A stretch of DNA of 64,000 nucleotides from Polaribacter sp. (GCA_029238315.1 JAQWGI010000016.1:1-64000), one strand, 5' to 3'. Shown: positions 8,475 to 19,662, counted from the first letter of the stretch. Numbers and translations are program-made. The notes: generated by a model not told the origin, from the sequence alone.

Positions 8475-10082
8475 ATGAAAAAAATAAAATTTTTACTAAT
8501 TGCAAGTATTGGAATTTTTACAATAATATCTTGCGATATAACGAAACTAGAAAATGCATTTGATAATTTTGGTTTGATTATTGGTTTAAAACCAATAAAC
8601 ACATCTGCAACTATAATTCTTACCGATGCCAAAACAGGAGAATTAATTAATACAACCGTAGAGACTACTTTTATAGGAGATAATGAATCTTTTGTTATAG
8701 ATACATTTAGCGATCCACTTAAAAGCAATACTTCAACCAATGGGATCCTTGATTTTGGGATAAACAACACTATTACACCAACTGAACAAAACCCATTTAA
8801 GATTCGGTTAAAATTAACTGCACCTGGATATAAAGATAAAGAGCAAACGATTTCAATATTAGAAACTGGAAGCTCAAACTTTACCATATCTATGGTGAAT
8901 TTATCAAATCCACCCGTTGGAATTATCATAAACGAATCGTCAGTTGCATCTATTTCATCTGAAGGAATTACTAATGAAGATATTAATATCAGTATCACTG
9001 ATATGGATACTGACACAAATACAGAAGTTGGTGTTAATATTAGCATACCTAAAGGCACTCTTTTTACGGATAGTAATGAAAATCCTTTATCTGGAGAGTT
9101 AAGAGCAAATACTACTTTTTATAATAGCTCAAAAACTTTGGCTGTTAAAGAAATTGACGAACGCCTACTAGAAAATGTTAATGATTCTACTTTAGTTGTA
9201 GTAAGTGCCGTTCAAATGAACTTAAAAGACAGCTCAGGAAATAGTTTGACCTCAACAAAAAATAAAACGGTTTATCAACAAAAAAACACTGGAAATTACA
9301 TAATTGGATTTATCTTAAACAGTAGCACCTTTAGTGAATTACAACAAGTTTTGAGGCTTGCATACATATCTCCTTCCACTGCAGAAAGATTCATTTTATA
9401 CACAGTTCCAGAAGTACAAACATTAAGTAATGGAAGGGTAGAACTGAGATACCTATTAAATGATAATCTAATTAGAAATATGGCTCTCGTCTATTTTAGC
9501 GAGCAACCTTGTAATTCTATTTTAAAAATAAACAGAAATGGTAATCTAGGAAAAATAAGTATAGAAATAACAGAAAAAGGTTTTAGAAGAGACGTTGATA
9601 TTCAAGAAAACAGCAACACTACAAGTTTAAAAAACATCACAAAAGGGGCTAAAAAAATAACTATAAGACTTCCTTTCGAAACAATTGAACAAAATGTTGA
9701 CTTATGTGGAAGTACTTCAAAAACGATAGATTTGCCTGCAATGCCTCCAGCATTAATTGACGCTACAATTAAAGTTCTATTGACCTGTCCAAATACTGAT
9801 GATAAATTAAGAGTCACAGATATACCTGCTGCTTCTGTGGTATACAGAGAAAAAAATGCACCACCAGGAACTGCCTGGCGTGTTGCAACAGATTTAAACT
9901 GGGTGTACAATTCAGAAACAAATATTTTAGAAAGTGCTTCCTGTAGGATTAATGGTGTTGAAGTTGGGAAAAACTACACCATCAAGGTAAGTTATGATAA
10001 CTCAACTAAAGAAAAAGATGTTTTGATATCAGGATCGCTTGTTGAATATAATGAAACAGTCGATGCAAGTTTTTGTAATTAA
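8475..10082 (+). CDS. hypothetical lipoprotein
   Basis: Lipobox FTIISC; long ORF 5 bp after the preceding gene, likely same operon. Confidence 0.75.
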   Translation: MKKIKFLLIASIGIFTIISCDITKLENAFDNFGLIIGLKPINTSATIILTDAKTGELINTTVETTFIGDNESFVIDTFSDPLKSNTSTNGILDFGINNTITPTEQNPFKIRLKLTAPGYKDKEQTISILETGSSNFTISMVNLSNPPVGIIINESSVASISSEGITNEDINISITDMDTDTNTEVGVNISIPKGTLFTDSNENPLSGELRANTTFYNSSKTLAVKEIDERLLENVNDSTLVVVSAVQMNLKDSSGNSLTSTKNKTVYQQKNTGNYIIGFILNSSTFSELQQVLRLAYISPSTAERFILYTVPEVQTLSNGRVELRYLLNDNLIRNMALVYFSEQPCNSILKINRNGNLGKISIEITEKGFRRDVDIQENSNTTSLKNITKGAKKITIRLPFETIEQNVDLCGSTSKTIDLPAMPPALIDATIKVLLTCPNTDDKLRVTDIPAASVVYREKNAPPGTAWRVATDLNWVYNSETNILESASCRINGVEVGKNYTIKVSYDNSTKEKDVLISGSLVEYNETVDASFCN

Positions 10083-10394
10083 ACTATAGGTAAATCCAGA
10101 AATTACACGAAACGTCTGAGAAACAGAAAAGTAGCATAATTCATTTTATATATTGCAAGCATAAGCATACGATTGCTATACTTCTTATCTAGCTAAAAAA
10201 AGGCGTCTATATTGGTTGCCTAGTGCAAAAAATTATCATTTACAAGTTATAATTCAATAATTGACTTTTCTATGACTTGGAAGGTGATTTATTCAGAGGT
10301 TTTACCTTATCGTTTTCCTACAATAGGGATCAATATAACCCTAACTAAAATCATATTGATGTAAATTTAGTACTCTTAGAACAAAAAATATAAA

Positions 10395-10402
10395 TAACTT
10401 TG
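10395..10402 (+). promoter_or_regulatory. Bacteroidetes-type -7 promoter element (TAnnTTTG) upstream of hutH
   Basis: taactttg, 22 nt before the hutH ATG. Confidence 0.5.
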
Positions 10403-10423
10403 TAAGAACACGAAATTAATCAA

Positions 10424-11917
10424 ATGATATTTAAATACGGCATCGATCCATTAACAGCGCACACCGTTATGGAAATTGCAAACGGTAACATCAAGGCAAT
10501 CATTAATAAAGAAGCCGTTCAACTTATCAACACTTGCAGAGCTAAAGTAGAAACAATGGCAAAAGGCAATAGGGCTATTTATGGAATTAATACAGGATTT
10601 GGCCCTCTTTGTGACGTTCAAATAACAGCAGCAGAAACAAGTAAACTTCAAGAAAACTTGTTAATTACCCATGCAGTAGGCGTTGGAAAACCTATAGACA
10701 AACAAATCTCTAAAATTATGATGATTTGTAAAGTTCATGCTTTGTGCCAAGGTTTTTCTGGCGTAAGATTAGAACTGATTGAGCGTATTTTATATTTCAT
10801 AGAAAAAGATTTAACTCCTGTTGTTCCAGAACAAGGTTCTGTGGGCGCCTCTGGTGATTTAGCACCTCTGTCTCATTTATTTTTACCCTTATTAGGTGAA
10901 GGTGAATTTTGGGTTGGAAACAAGATTAAAGCAGCTAAAGAAATTTTAAAGAAACATCATTTAAAACCATTAATACTTCAAGCAAAAGAAGGATTAGGGT
11001 TAATTAACGGTACGCAATTTATTTTGGCGCACGCTATTATTGGGTTAAAAAAAATGGAATATCTTCTAGACTTAGCTGATGTTTGTGGTGCAATGAGCAT
11101 TGAAGGCTACCAAGGTAGTCAATCACCATTTAAAAAAGAATTACATAAAATTCGCCCTTTTAAAGGAAACATAAAAGTTGCAGCACGCATGCGAATGCTA
11201 TTTGAAAAATCGCAAAATATTAACTCACACGAAAGCTGTTCTCGTGTTCAAGACCCATACTCTATGCGTTGTATACCTCAAGTTCATGGAGCTTCTAGAA
11301 ACGCATTTTATCATCTAAATGAGTTGACAGAAATTGAAATGAATGCGGTTACAGACAACCCAATTGTATTGAGTGAAACAGAAGCTATTTCTGGCGGAAA
11401 TTTTCATGGACAACCTTTAGCAATGGCATTAGACTATTGCTCTATTGCAGCATCTGAATTGGGAAATATTTCTGACAGACGCTGTTATTTATTACTAGAA
11501 GGAAAGTATGGATTGCCAAGATTGTTAACTGCTAGTGGTGGATTAAACTCTGGATTTATGATTCCACAATACACAACTGCTGCTTTGGTTACAGAAAACA
11601 AATCGTTATGCTTTCCTCCTTCTGCTGATAGCATACCAACTTCTTTAGGGCAAGAAGATCATGTTTCTATGGGAAGTATTTCTGGACGAAAGTTCAATCA
11701 AATTTTAGAGAATATCGAAAAGATACTGGCAATAGAACTTATGTATGCTGCGCAAGCAATGGATTTTAGAAGACCAAATACATTTTCTAAAATCATTGAA
11801 GAGAATTTTAAGATCATAAGAAATAACGTTGATAAATTAGAAGAAGATCGCTTGCTAAAAGACGACATCAATACATTGATCAATTTAGTTAAAAAGCAAT
11901 CTTTAGTTGTAAAATAA
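10424..11917 (+). CDS. hutH: histidine ammonia-lyase
   Basis: MIO motif GSVGASGDLAPLSH; operon with hutU and hutI. Confidence 0.97.
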   Translation: MIFKYGIDPLTAHTVMEIANGNIKAIINKEAVQLINTCRAKVETMAKGNRAIYGINTGFGPLCDVQITAAETSKLQENLLITHAVGVGKPIDKQISKIMMICKVHALCQGFSGVRLELIERILYFIEKDLTPVVPEQGSVGASGDLAPLSHLFLPLLGEGEFWVGNKIKAAKEILKKHHLKPLILQAKEGLGLINGTQFILAHAIIGLKKMEYLLDLADVCGAMSIEGYQGSQSPFKKELHKIRPFKGNIKVAARMRMLFEKSQNINSHESCSRVQDPYSMRCIPQVHGASRNAFYHLNELTEIEMNAVTDNPIVLSETEAISGGNFHGQPLAMALDYCSIAASELGNISDRRCYLLLEGKYGLPRLLTASGGLNSGFMIPQYTTAALVTENKSLCFPPSADSIPTSLGQEDHVSMGSISGRKFNQILENIEKILAIELMYAAQAMDFRRPNTFSKIIEENFKIIRNNVDKLEEDRLLKDDINTLINLVKKQSLVVK

Positions 11918-11925
11918 AAAAACAC

Positions 11926-13923
11926 ATGACATTTAAAGAACAAATTTTACAAGGAATCCCTCATATCTTACCTCTAAAAAAAGCATATCCAAGCAATGTA
12001 AATAGTGCTCCTAAAAGAAAAGATATTTTATCTGCTGATGAAAAAAAACTAGCCCTAAAAAATGCGTTGCGTTATTTCCCAAAAGATTGGCATCAAGAAT
12101 TAGCATCAGAATTTGCGAAAGAACTAAAAGATTTTGGTAGAATTTACATGCATCGTTTTAAGCCAGATTATAAAATATTTGCTAGAGCTATTGAAGCGTA
12201 TCCTGCTAAATCAACTGAAGCAGCTGCACTTATGTTAATGATTCAAAACAATTTAGATCCTGCAGTAGCTCAACACCCAGAAGAATTAATTACTTACGGA
12301 GGAAATGGAGCTGTTTTCCAAAATTGGGCACAATACTTACTGGTGATGCATTATTTAGCAACCATGACCAATGAGCAAACATTGCATTTGTATTCTGGCC
12401 ATCCAATGGGATTATTTCCTTCCTCTAAAAATGCTCCGAGAGTTGTTGTTTCAAACGGAATGATGATCCCAAATTACTCAAAACCTGATGATTGGGAAAA
12501 GTTTAATGCCCTAGGCGTTACACAATATGGGCAGATGACTGCAGGTTCTTTCATGTATATTGGACCACAAGGTATTGTACACGGAACTACAATTACGGTT
12601 ATGAATGCTTTCAGAAAAATATTACCTAAAGGAGAAAATCCGAACGGGAAAATATTTTTAACCGCAGGTTTAGGCGGTATGTCTGGCGCGCAACCCAAAG
12701 CTGGAAACATTGCTGGCTGCATTACTATTGCAGCAGAAATAAACTCAAAAGCAGCCATAAAAAGACACCAACAAGGTTGGGTAGATGTTTTAATTGACAA
12801 CATGCAAGATTTAATTATTAGAGTTAAAGAAGCACAAGAAAAAAACGAAGTCGTTTCTATTGCATACATTGGAAATATCGTAGAAATTTGGGAGCGATTT
12901 GATGAAGAAAATATTTTTATTCATGTTGGATCTGACCAAACCTCCTTACATATTCCGTGGACTGGCGGTTATTATCCTGCAGATATCTCTTACGATGAAT
13001 CCAATAGGTTAATCGCAGAAGATCCTGTTGTTTTCAAAGAAAAAGTACAAAAAACCTTAAGAAGACATGCAGCTGCAGTTAACAAACACGTTAAAAAAGG
13101 AACCTATTTTTTTGATTATGGAAATGCCTTTTTATTAGAATCTTCAAGAGCCGGAGCAAATGTTATGGCAGAAAATAATATTGATTTTAAGTATCCTTCT
13201 TACATTCAAGATATATTGGGCCCCATGTGTTTTGATTACGGTTTTGGCCCTTTTAGATGGGTTTGTGCTTCTGGCAAAACTAAAGACTTAGAGACAACTG
13301 ATTCAATTGCTGCAAAAGTTCTTCAGAAGATTATGGAAAATTCTCCTGAAGAAGTTCAACTTCAAATGCAAGACAATATTACCTGGATTAAAGAAGCTAA
13401 AAATAATAAAATGGTGGTAGGCTCTCAAGCACGTATTCTATATGCTGATGCAGAAGGAAGATCGAAAATAGCTGAAGCATTTAATAACGCAATTGCAAAA
13501 GGTATTATTGGTCCTGTAATTTTGGGTAGAGATCATCATGATGTAAGCGGAACTGATTCTCCTTTTAGAGAAACCTCAAATATTTATGATGGTAGTAAAT
13601 TTACTGCAGATATGGCTATTCATAATGTGATTGGCGATAGTTTCAGAGGTGCCACTTGGGTTTCCATTCACAATGGCGGCGGTGTTGGCTGGGGAGAAGT
13701 AATGAATGGTGGATTTGGAATGTTATTAGACGGTTCAAAAGAAGCAGAAGCAAAACTAAAAAACATGCTTTTTTATGATGTGAATAATGGAATTGCAAGA
13801 AGAAGTTGGGCAAGAAACAACGAAGCAATTTTTGCCATTAAGAGGGAAATGGAAAGAACACCAAATTTAAAAGTAACGCTACCAAATCTTGTAGAAGATG
13901 AATTATTAAACGACTTATTTTAA
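11926..13923 (+). CDS. hutU: urocanate hydratase
   Basis: YSGHPMGLFPS, TAGLGGMSGAQPKA, GRDHHDVSGTDSPFRETSNI motifs. Confidence 0.97.
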   Translation: MTFKEQILQGIPHILPLKKAYPSNVNSAPKRKDILSADEKKLALKNALRYFPKDWHQELASEFAKELKDFGRIYMHRFKPDYKIFARAIEAYPAKSTEAAALMLMIQNNLDPAVAQHPEELITYGGNGAVFQNWAQYLLVMHYLATMTNEQTLHLYSGHPMGLFPSSKNAPRVVVSNGMMIPNYSKPDDWEKFNALGVTQYGQMTAGSFMYIGPQGIVHGTTITVMNAFRKILPKGENPNGKIFLTAGLGGMSGAQPKAGNIAGCITIAAEINSKAAIKRHQQGWVDVLIDNMQDLIIRVKEAQEKNEVVSIAYIGNIVEIWERFDEENIFIHVGSDQTSLHIPWTGGYYPADISYDESNRLIAEDPVVFKEKVQKTLRRHAAAVNKHVKKGTYFFDYGNAFLLESSRAGANVMAENNIDFKYPSYIQDILGPMCFDYGFGPFRWVCASGKTKDLETTDSIAAKVLQKIMENSPEEVQLQMQDNITWIKEAKNNKMVVGSQARILYADAEGRSKIAEAFNNAIAKGIIGPVILGRDHHDVSGTDSPFRETSNIYDGSKFTADMAIHNVIGDSFRGATWVSIHNGGGVGWGEVMNGGFGMLLDGSKEAEAKLKNMLFYDVNNGIARRSWARNNEAIFAIKREMERTPNLKVTLPNLVEDELLNDLF

Positions 13924-15158
13924 TGATAACTTTATACACAAACATTAAAGAATTAATTCAGGTTAGAGATAAAACTGTTTCTTTTGTTTCTGGAAAACAA
14001 ATGAAGAAACTTCCTACTATTAAAAACGCATTTCTACTTGTTAAAAATGGATTCATCTCTGACTTTGGATCAATGGAAAATTGTCCAAAAATCGATGCAG
14101 AAGTTACTGACGTAACCGGAAAAATGATATTACCTTCTTGGTGTGATTCACATACACATATTGTCTTTGCCGGCAACAGAGAAATTGAATTTGTAGATAG
14201 AATAAAGGGATTGTCTTATGAGGAAATTGCAACTCGTGGTGGCGGAATTCTTAATTCAGCAAAAAAGCTTCAGCAAACGTCCGAAGATGATTTATATATT
14301 CAAAGTAAGACACGCTTAGAAGAAATTATACTGCAAGGAACTGGCGCTGTTGAAATAAAATCTGGCTATGGTTTAACAGAAGATTCAGAATTAAAAATGC
14401 TTCGTGTGATCAAAAGATTAAAAGAAAATTATGATATCCCGATTAAAGCAACTTTTTTAGGTGCACATGCAGTTCCTTCAGAATACAAAGAAAATAAAGA
14501 AGCGTATTTACAATTACTAATTAAAAAAGTATTACCGAAGGTAGCCCAACAGAACTTAGCAGATTATATTGATATTTTCTGTGAAACAGGTTATTTCTCT
14601 GTTGCTGACACAGAACTCATTTTAGAAGCAGGAAAAAAATATGGATTAATTCCTAAAATACACGTAAATCAATTTACTGCAATTGGTGGTGTACAAGCAG
14701 GAATTAAATACAATGCTTTATCTTTAGATCATCTAGAAGAAATGAGAGAAGAAGATATTACTGCTCTTAAAAATACAACCACAATGCCTGTTGCATTACC
14801 AAGCTGCTCTTACTTTTTAAGCATTCCATACACACCTGCAAGGAAAATGATTGACGCAGGTTTACCACTGGCTCTGGCAACCGATTACAATCCGGGATCT
14901 ACACCTTCTGGAAACATGAATTTTGTAGTTGCTACTGCATGTATTAAAATGAAAATGACTCCAGAAGAAGCTATCAATGCTGCAACAATTAACGGTGCGT
15001 ATGCAATGGGATTAGAAAATGAAGTAGGCTCCATAACAAAAGGTAAATTAGCAAATTTTATCATTACAAAACCTATTAACTCTTATGGGTTTATTCCGTA
15101 TTCATTTGGAACACTTCAAATTGAAAAAATATTTCTAAAAGGGAAAGAGGTTTTATAA
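13923..15158 (+). CDS. hutI: imidazolonepropionase
   Basis: Amidohydrolase WCDSHTHIVFAG; KSGYGL; ATDYNPGS; ATG overlaps hutU stop by 1 nt. Confidence 0.96.
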   Translation: MITLYTNIKELIQVRDKTVSFVSGKQMKKLPTIKNAFLLVKNGFISDFGSMENCPKIDAEVTDVTGKMILPSWCDSHTHIVFAGNREIEFVDRIKGLSYEEIATRGGGILNSAKKLQQTSEDDLYIQSKTRLEEIILQGTGAVEIKSGYGLTEDSELKMLRVIKRLKENYDIPIKATFLGAHAVPSEYKENKEAYLQLLIKKVLPKVAQQNLADYIDIFCETGYFSVADTELILEAGKKYGLIPKIHVNQFTAIGGVQAGIKYNALSLDHLEEMREEDITALKNTTTMPVALPSCSYFLSIPYTPARKMIDAGLPLALATDYNPGSTPSGNMNFVVATACIKMKMTPEEAINAATINGAYAMGLENEVGSITKGKLANFIITKPINSYGFIPYSFGTLQIEKIFLKGKEVL

Positions 15159-15161
15159 AAT

Positions 15162-15190
15162 AAAAAAGAGGCTTTAAAAGCCTCTTTTTT
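15162..15190. terminator. bidirectional terminator hairpin
   Basis: aaaaagaggctttaaaagcctctttttt between convergent genes. Confidence 0.85.
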
Positions 15191-15191
15191 A

Positions 15192-16019
15192 TTATATCAT
15201 GTGAAGTGTATTTACCTCTTGAGAAGTTAATTCTCTGTACCTTCCTCTTGGTAAGTTTTTCTTAGTTAAACCAGCAAAAATTACACGATCTAATTTTACA
15301 ACTTTATATCCAAAGTGTTCAAATATCTTTCGAACAATTCTGTTACGGCCAGAGTGTATTTTAATTCCAACTTCGGTTTTAGACTCTCCTACAACATAAT
15401 CAACCTCATCAATAAAAACTTTTCTACCTTCAATAACTACTTCTTCTCTAATTTTTTGAAGATGCTTCATCTCAAATTTCTTATCTAAAGAAGCATGATA
15501 AAGTTTCTGTACATTATGTTTTGGATGTGTTAATTTTTTAGCCAAGTCTCCATCATTAGTAAACAATAACAAACCTGTGGTATTTCTATCTAATCTACCA
15601 ACTGGATACACGCGTTCTCTAGTCGCATTTTCAATCAGCTCCATTACTGTTTTTCTACCACGTTCGTCATCCATTGTAGTAATGTAGTTTTTAGGCTTGT
15701 TTAATAAAATGTATTTTTTTTCTTCAGGTGAAATTGATGATCCGTCGAAACGAACTTCACTACCTGGCTTTACCTTAAAACCCATCTCGGTAACTACAAC
15801 ACCATCAACAGTAACATTTCCTGAAGCAATTAATTTATCTGCTTCTCTTCTTGATGACACACCAGAGTTTGAAATGTATTTGTTTAAACGGATTCCGTCT
15901 TCTGGATTGGCTTTAGGCGCCGTTTTTATTTTTTTATACTCTTTTTTCTTACGTTGAAAACTGTTGTTATTATTGTTTCCTGTTTGTCGTCCTCTCGACG
16001 AGTTTTTATTTGAGTCCAT
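15192..16019 (-). CDS. rRNA pseudouridine synthase (RsuA/RluB/E/F family, S4 domain)
   Basis: S4 domain RLNKYISNSGVSSRREADKLI; YPVGRLDRNTTGLLLFTNDG. Confidence 0.95.
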   Translation of the reverse strand: MDSNKNSSRGRQTGNNNNNSFQRKKKEYKKIKTAPKANPEDGIRLNKYISNSGVSSRREADKLIASGNVTVDGVVVTEMGFKVKPGSEVRFDGSSISPEEKKYILLNKPKNYITTMDDERGRKTVMELIENATRERVYPVGRLDRNTTGLLLFTNDGDLAKKLTHPKHNVQKLYHASLDKKFEMKHLQKIREEVVIEGRKVFIDEVDYVVGESKTEVGIKIHSGRNRIVRKIFEHFGYKVVKLDRVIFAGLTKKNLPRGRYRELTSQEVNTLHMI

Positions 16020-16059
16020 TTTTAATAATTTTCGGCAAAGATACTGTTAAATATTTGAT

Positions 16060-16977
16060 TTAATTTAGTTTATCAATGACTCTTTCTAAAACCAACGATG
16101 TATCTATAAATAACAAACTTAACACACCAAGAAGTAAGATGATTTTTAGAATGTTATGTAAAAAAACATAGTGTTTTTTAAGATTTGATTTCCATAGAAA
16201 ATAACCAATAAAAAACAAAACAGTTAATGAAAATAAAAAATAATATTTCATGTAGCCAATATCTGGATAATTGAATAATATAAATACAGGAAAAATTGTA
16301 AAAATGATAAAGAAAATCCCTAATCTTCTAGTTTTTCGCTCACCATATTTTACAGGAAACGTCATATAATTGTTAGCAACTGACCCTCTTAAGTTCTCTA
16401 AATCTTTAATCAATTGCCTTATTAATAGAATTAAAAATAGAAACAATGCATGTGCAAATATTATTTTTGAGAAGTTTTTATAATATACAAAAATGGCAAA
16501 AAAAGGTAGAATTGTTAATACTGAAGCAGTAATTAATCCTATAAAAGGATGTTTTTTAAGCTTGTGTGAATACAACCAAATTGCAAATATATAAATAGCA
16601 AAAAATAAGGCTGCTCTCCAAGAAATAAACCAACCAAAAACAAAACCAAGAAAATTAAGAAAAAAATAAATCTGTAATTTTGTCTTTTGACTCACTACAC
16701 TATCAATACTGGCTTTTATTGGTCTGTTTATTTTATCAGCTTTTACATCGTAAAAATTATTGATGATGTAACCAGATGAAACAACACAAATAGATGCTAA
16801 AACAATAAATAATAATTGATAATCAAAAATAACAAAATGTAGAGATTTTTTTGGTGAAAAAATAAAAATTGAAGCCAAGTATTGAGCAACTACAAGTGCT
16901 AAGATATTATAACCTCTAACTACGGAAAGTAAACTTAATAATTTATATAAAAAAGATTTTGATTTAGAATTGCCCAC
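16060..16977 (-). CDS. UbiA-family prenyltransferase (geranylgeranylglycerol-phosphate geranylgeranyltransferase-like)
   Basis: NNFYDVKADKINRP DxxxD motif; multiple TM segments. Confidence 0.88.
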   Translation of the reverse strand: MGNSKSKSFLYKLLSLLSVVRGYNILALVVAQYLASIFIFSPKKSLHFVIFDYQLLFIVLASICVVSSGYIINNFYDVKADKINRPIKASIDSVVSQKTKLQIYFFLNFLGFVFGWFISWRAALFFAIYIFAIWLYSHKLKKHPFIGLITASVLTILPFFAIFVYYKNFSKIIFAHALFLFLILLIRQLIKDLENLRGSVANNYMTFPVKYGERKTRRLGIFFIIFTIFPVFILFNYPDIGYMKYYFLFSLTVLFFIGYFLWKSNLKKHYVFLHNILKIILLLGVLSLLFIDTSLVLERVIDKLN

Positions 16978-16998
16978 ACAATTTAAGTTATTGGTTTC

Positions 16999-17925
16999 CT
17001 AGAATCTATATACCATTTCTAATTTATAGCCTTGTAATTTTTCTTTTGCTTTTTCGTAATCTTCTGTAAATCCTAAAATGTAACCTCCACCTCCAGAACC
17101 ACAAAGCTTCAAATAATAATCATTTGTAGAGATTCCTTGCTCCCAGATTTTATGAAAAGCGGCAGGTATCATTGGTTTAAAGTTTGTTAAAACAACTTTG
17201 GAAAGTTTTTTAACATTACCAAATAAAGACTTTACATTTCCGTGAAGAAAATCTTCTATACAAGCATCTGTATGTAAGACAAACTCTTCGTTTAACATTT
17301 TTCTAAAACCTTCGTTTTTCATCTTGTTCATAAAGATATTAACCATTGGTTCTGTTTCTCCAATAATTTCTGAATCTAATAAGAAAACTGCGCCTTTTCC
17401 TTCTTTTTGTGATGGAATTCCAGCAGGCTCAATATTTGTTTTAGAATTAATAAGTATTGGTAGACTTAAATAACTATTTAAAGGATCTAAACCAGAGCTT
17501 TTTCCATGAAAAAAAGATTCCATTAAACTAAAAATCTCTTTAAGAGCTAAGAGTTTATCTCTTGTAAGATTCTCTAAAACAGTAATCTTATTATTTGCAT
17601 ATTTATCGTAAATAGAAGCAACTAAAGCCCCAGAACTTCCCACACCATAACCTTGCGGAATTGAAGAATCAAAATACATACCTTGCTCTAAATCAGACTT
17701 TAAATCATCTAATTGAAAAGATAAAGTATTGTTTTTTAAGTTTGATAAATACTTATAAAACTCTTTTAAATTTTCATTTGATTTCTTAGCAACACCAGAA
17801 AGTTTTTTTGTAGTTTTTAACGCTCCTCTGTAGGTATTGTATGGGATTGCAAGACCTTTTGAGTCTTTAATAATTCCATACTCACCGAAAAGCAATATTT
17901 TTGCGTAGAATAAAGGTCCTTTCAT
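16999..17925 (-). CDS. GHMP kinase, probable mevalonate kinase
   Basis: ILLFGEYGI, GYGVGSSGALVAS, LCGSGGGGYILGF motifs; mevalonate gene context. Confidence 0.85.
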   Translation of the reverse strand: MKGPLFYAKILLFGEYGIIKDSKGLAIPYNTYRGALKTTKKLSGVAKKSNENLKEFYKYLSNLKNNTLSFQLDDLKSDLEQGMYFDSSIPQGYGVGSSGALVASIYDKYANNKITVLENLTRDKLLALKEIFSLMESFFHGKSSGLDPLNSYLSLPILINSKTNIEPAGIPSQKEGKGAVFLLDSEIIGETEPMVNIFMNKMKNEGFRKMLNEEFVLHTDACIEDFLHGNVKSLFGNVKKLSKVVLTNFKPMIPAAFHKIWEQGISTNDYYLKLCGSGGGGYILGFTEDYEKAKEKLQGYKLEMVYRF

Positions 17926-17985
17926 TTCTTTTTTTTTAATAATTACAAAAATACTACTTATTATTTTAATCTACAGTAGTTTAAA

Positions 17986-18558
17986 CTATTTCTTAATCAG
18001 GTTTTTATAAAACATTTTCCAAGTCCCCGCTTTTTCATCTTTTACATAATTCCCTTTCTCCTTTATTTTTCCGCTTTTGTAAAAAGTTTTCCAATTACCT
18101 TCTTTAAAATTATTTTCAAAATTTCCTCTAGAAAAAAGCTCTCCGGTTTCGTAAAATTCGTAATATTTACCTTCTTTTTTATCGTTTATATACTTTGTAT
18201 TTGTTTTTATCTTTCCAGATTCAAAATACACTTTTTTAATTCCATCAATTTTTCCTTCCACAAAATTTATTTCTTGAAATATTACTCCGTTTTGATAGTA
18301 ATACTTAACCAATCCATGAAACTTTTCATTATTAGGAATGTCATTAAAACTAAATCCTTCCATTTGTTTTGTACCGTCTATAAAATAATCAACAATCCAA
18401 AAACCATTTTTTTGAACTTTAGGTTTAGGTCTAAAGTAGGTTGCTTTATCTTTAGAAATAGCATTCCAATTTGCATCAAAATACATAGTTTCTTGAGCAG
18501 AAGTTGAAAAAGATAAAAATCCGACAACCATAGCAATTAATAAAGTTGAAGCTTTCAT
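17986..18558 (-). CDS. MORN-variant/YwqK-like secreted repeat protein
   Basis: Signal peptide; YxxGxxxxxxxYxxGxxxG repeats. Confidence 0.8.
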   Translation of the reverse strand: MKASTLLIAMVVGFLSFSTSAQETMYFDANWNAISKDKATYFRPKPKVQKNGFWIVDYFIDGTKQMEGFSFNDIPNNEKFHGLVKYYYQNGVIFQEINFVEGKIDGIKKVYFESGKIKTNTKYINDKKEGKYYEFYETGELFSRGNFENNFKEGNWKTFYKSGKIKEKGNYVKDEKAGTWKMFYKNLIKK

Positions 18559-18582
18559 AAATACTGTTTTAGTGTTTGTAAT

Positions 18583-19662
18583 TTACAATTTTTTTGCTCC
18601 AAAACCTACAGCATCAAAAATATATTGTCCATTCTGACAATATTTTGATAAAGATTCAGCTATAAATTTATTTACTTTTTCTTTCTCATTTTCAGGATAT
18701 AAGACATGAACATTTGCACCAGCATCTAGCGTGAAACAGATTTTACTTCCAGTTTCTTCTCTAAAACTCCAAATTGCATTTATAATTTCTAACGTATTAG
18801 GTTTCATTAAAATGAAATATGGATTGCTCGTCAACATCATTGCGTGTAATGTTAATGCTTCGCTTTCAACAATGTTGATGAATTTATCAATATCACCATT
18901 TTTCAAAACTTCTGACAATTCAGAAAGATTTTCATTTGCCTGTAAAAAACGTTGCTCTGCAAAAGGATGTTTATGCATTAAGTTATGACCAATGGTGCTT
19001 GAAACTTGTTTTTCTCCTTTATCAACTAATAAAATTGCATCTTGATAATTCTCAAAAATCGAATGCACTTTATGAGCGAATTTTACTCCAAATAAATCTG
19101 AACTTCCTTCAATTTCTGGATGATTTCCCCAAACTACTAACGGCCCTTCTATACTTCTACTTGCACTTCCAGAACCTAAACGTGCTAAGAAAGATGCTTT
19201 TTGATTGATGAATGCTGTTGACAGCTTTGGATTTAGTTCTTTTTCTAAATTTAACAAACACATGGCAATTGCAGACAAACCACTTGCTGAAGAAGCGATT
19301 CCGCTAGAATGCGGAAAAGAATTTTCTGAATTGATTGTCATATCATATTCAAAAATATATGGGCAATACGATTTTATTCTATCAAAAAACTGTGCAATTT
19401 TAGGTTTAAATGCTTCTTTTTTTTGTCCATCAAAAAACAATTCAAAATTAATTTCTGATGAAGTGTTTTTCTTTACAAAATCTATTGAAGTAATTGTATG
19501 ACAATTGTTTAATGTAAAACTTATTGATGCATTTTTAGGAATTTGCGGATCCCTTTTCCCCCAATATTTTACCAAAGCAATATTGCTTGGTGTTTGCCAT
19601 TTATAAGTTGCTTTTTCTATTGAAAAGCTAAGTTCAGAAGGAATAAATTGTACTGTATTCAA
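18583..19662 (-). CDS. mvaD: diphosphomevalonate decarboxylase
   Basis: APSNIALVKYWGKRD-like N-terminus; SSGIASSASGLSA; CFTLDAGANVHVL. Confidence 0.93.
   Translation of the reverse strand: MNTVQFIPSELSFSIEKATYKWQTPSNIALVKYWGKRDPQIPKNASISFTLNNCHTITSIDFVKKNTSSEINFELFFDGQKKEAFKPKIAQFFDRIKSYCPYIFEYDMTINSENSFPHSSGIASSASGLSAIAMCLLNLEKELNPKLSTAFINQKASFLARLGSGSASRSIEGPLVVWGNHPEIEGSSDLFGVKFAHKVHSIFENYQDAILLVDKGEKQVSSTIGHNLMHKHPFAEQRFLQANENLSELSEVLKNGDIDKFINIVESEALTLHAMMLTSNPYFILMKPNTLEIINAIWSFREETGSKICFTLDAGANVHVLYPENEKEKVNKFIAESLSKYCQNGQYIFDAVGFGAKKL

Noticed and set aside
8459-9058. 199-aa ORF antisense to the 8475..10082 lipoprotein
   Set aside because: Hydrophobic antisense shadow; the sense ORF has a lipobox and operon context.
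12474-12869. 131-aa ORF antisense to hutU
   Set aside because: hutU is unambiguous on the other strand.
17986-18558. YwqK-like protein as part of a toxin-antitoxin system
   Set aside because: These MORN-like proteins are often labelled 'antitoxin', but there is a signal peptide and no adjacent toxin; it lies in an isoprenoid operon.
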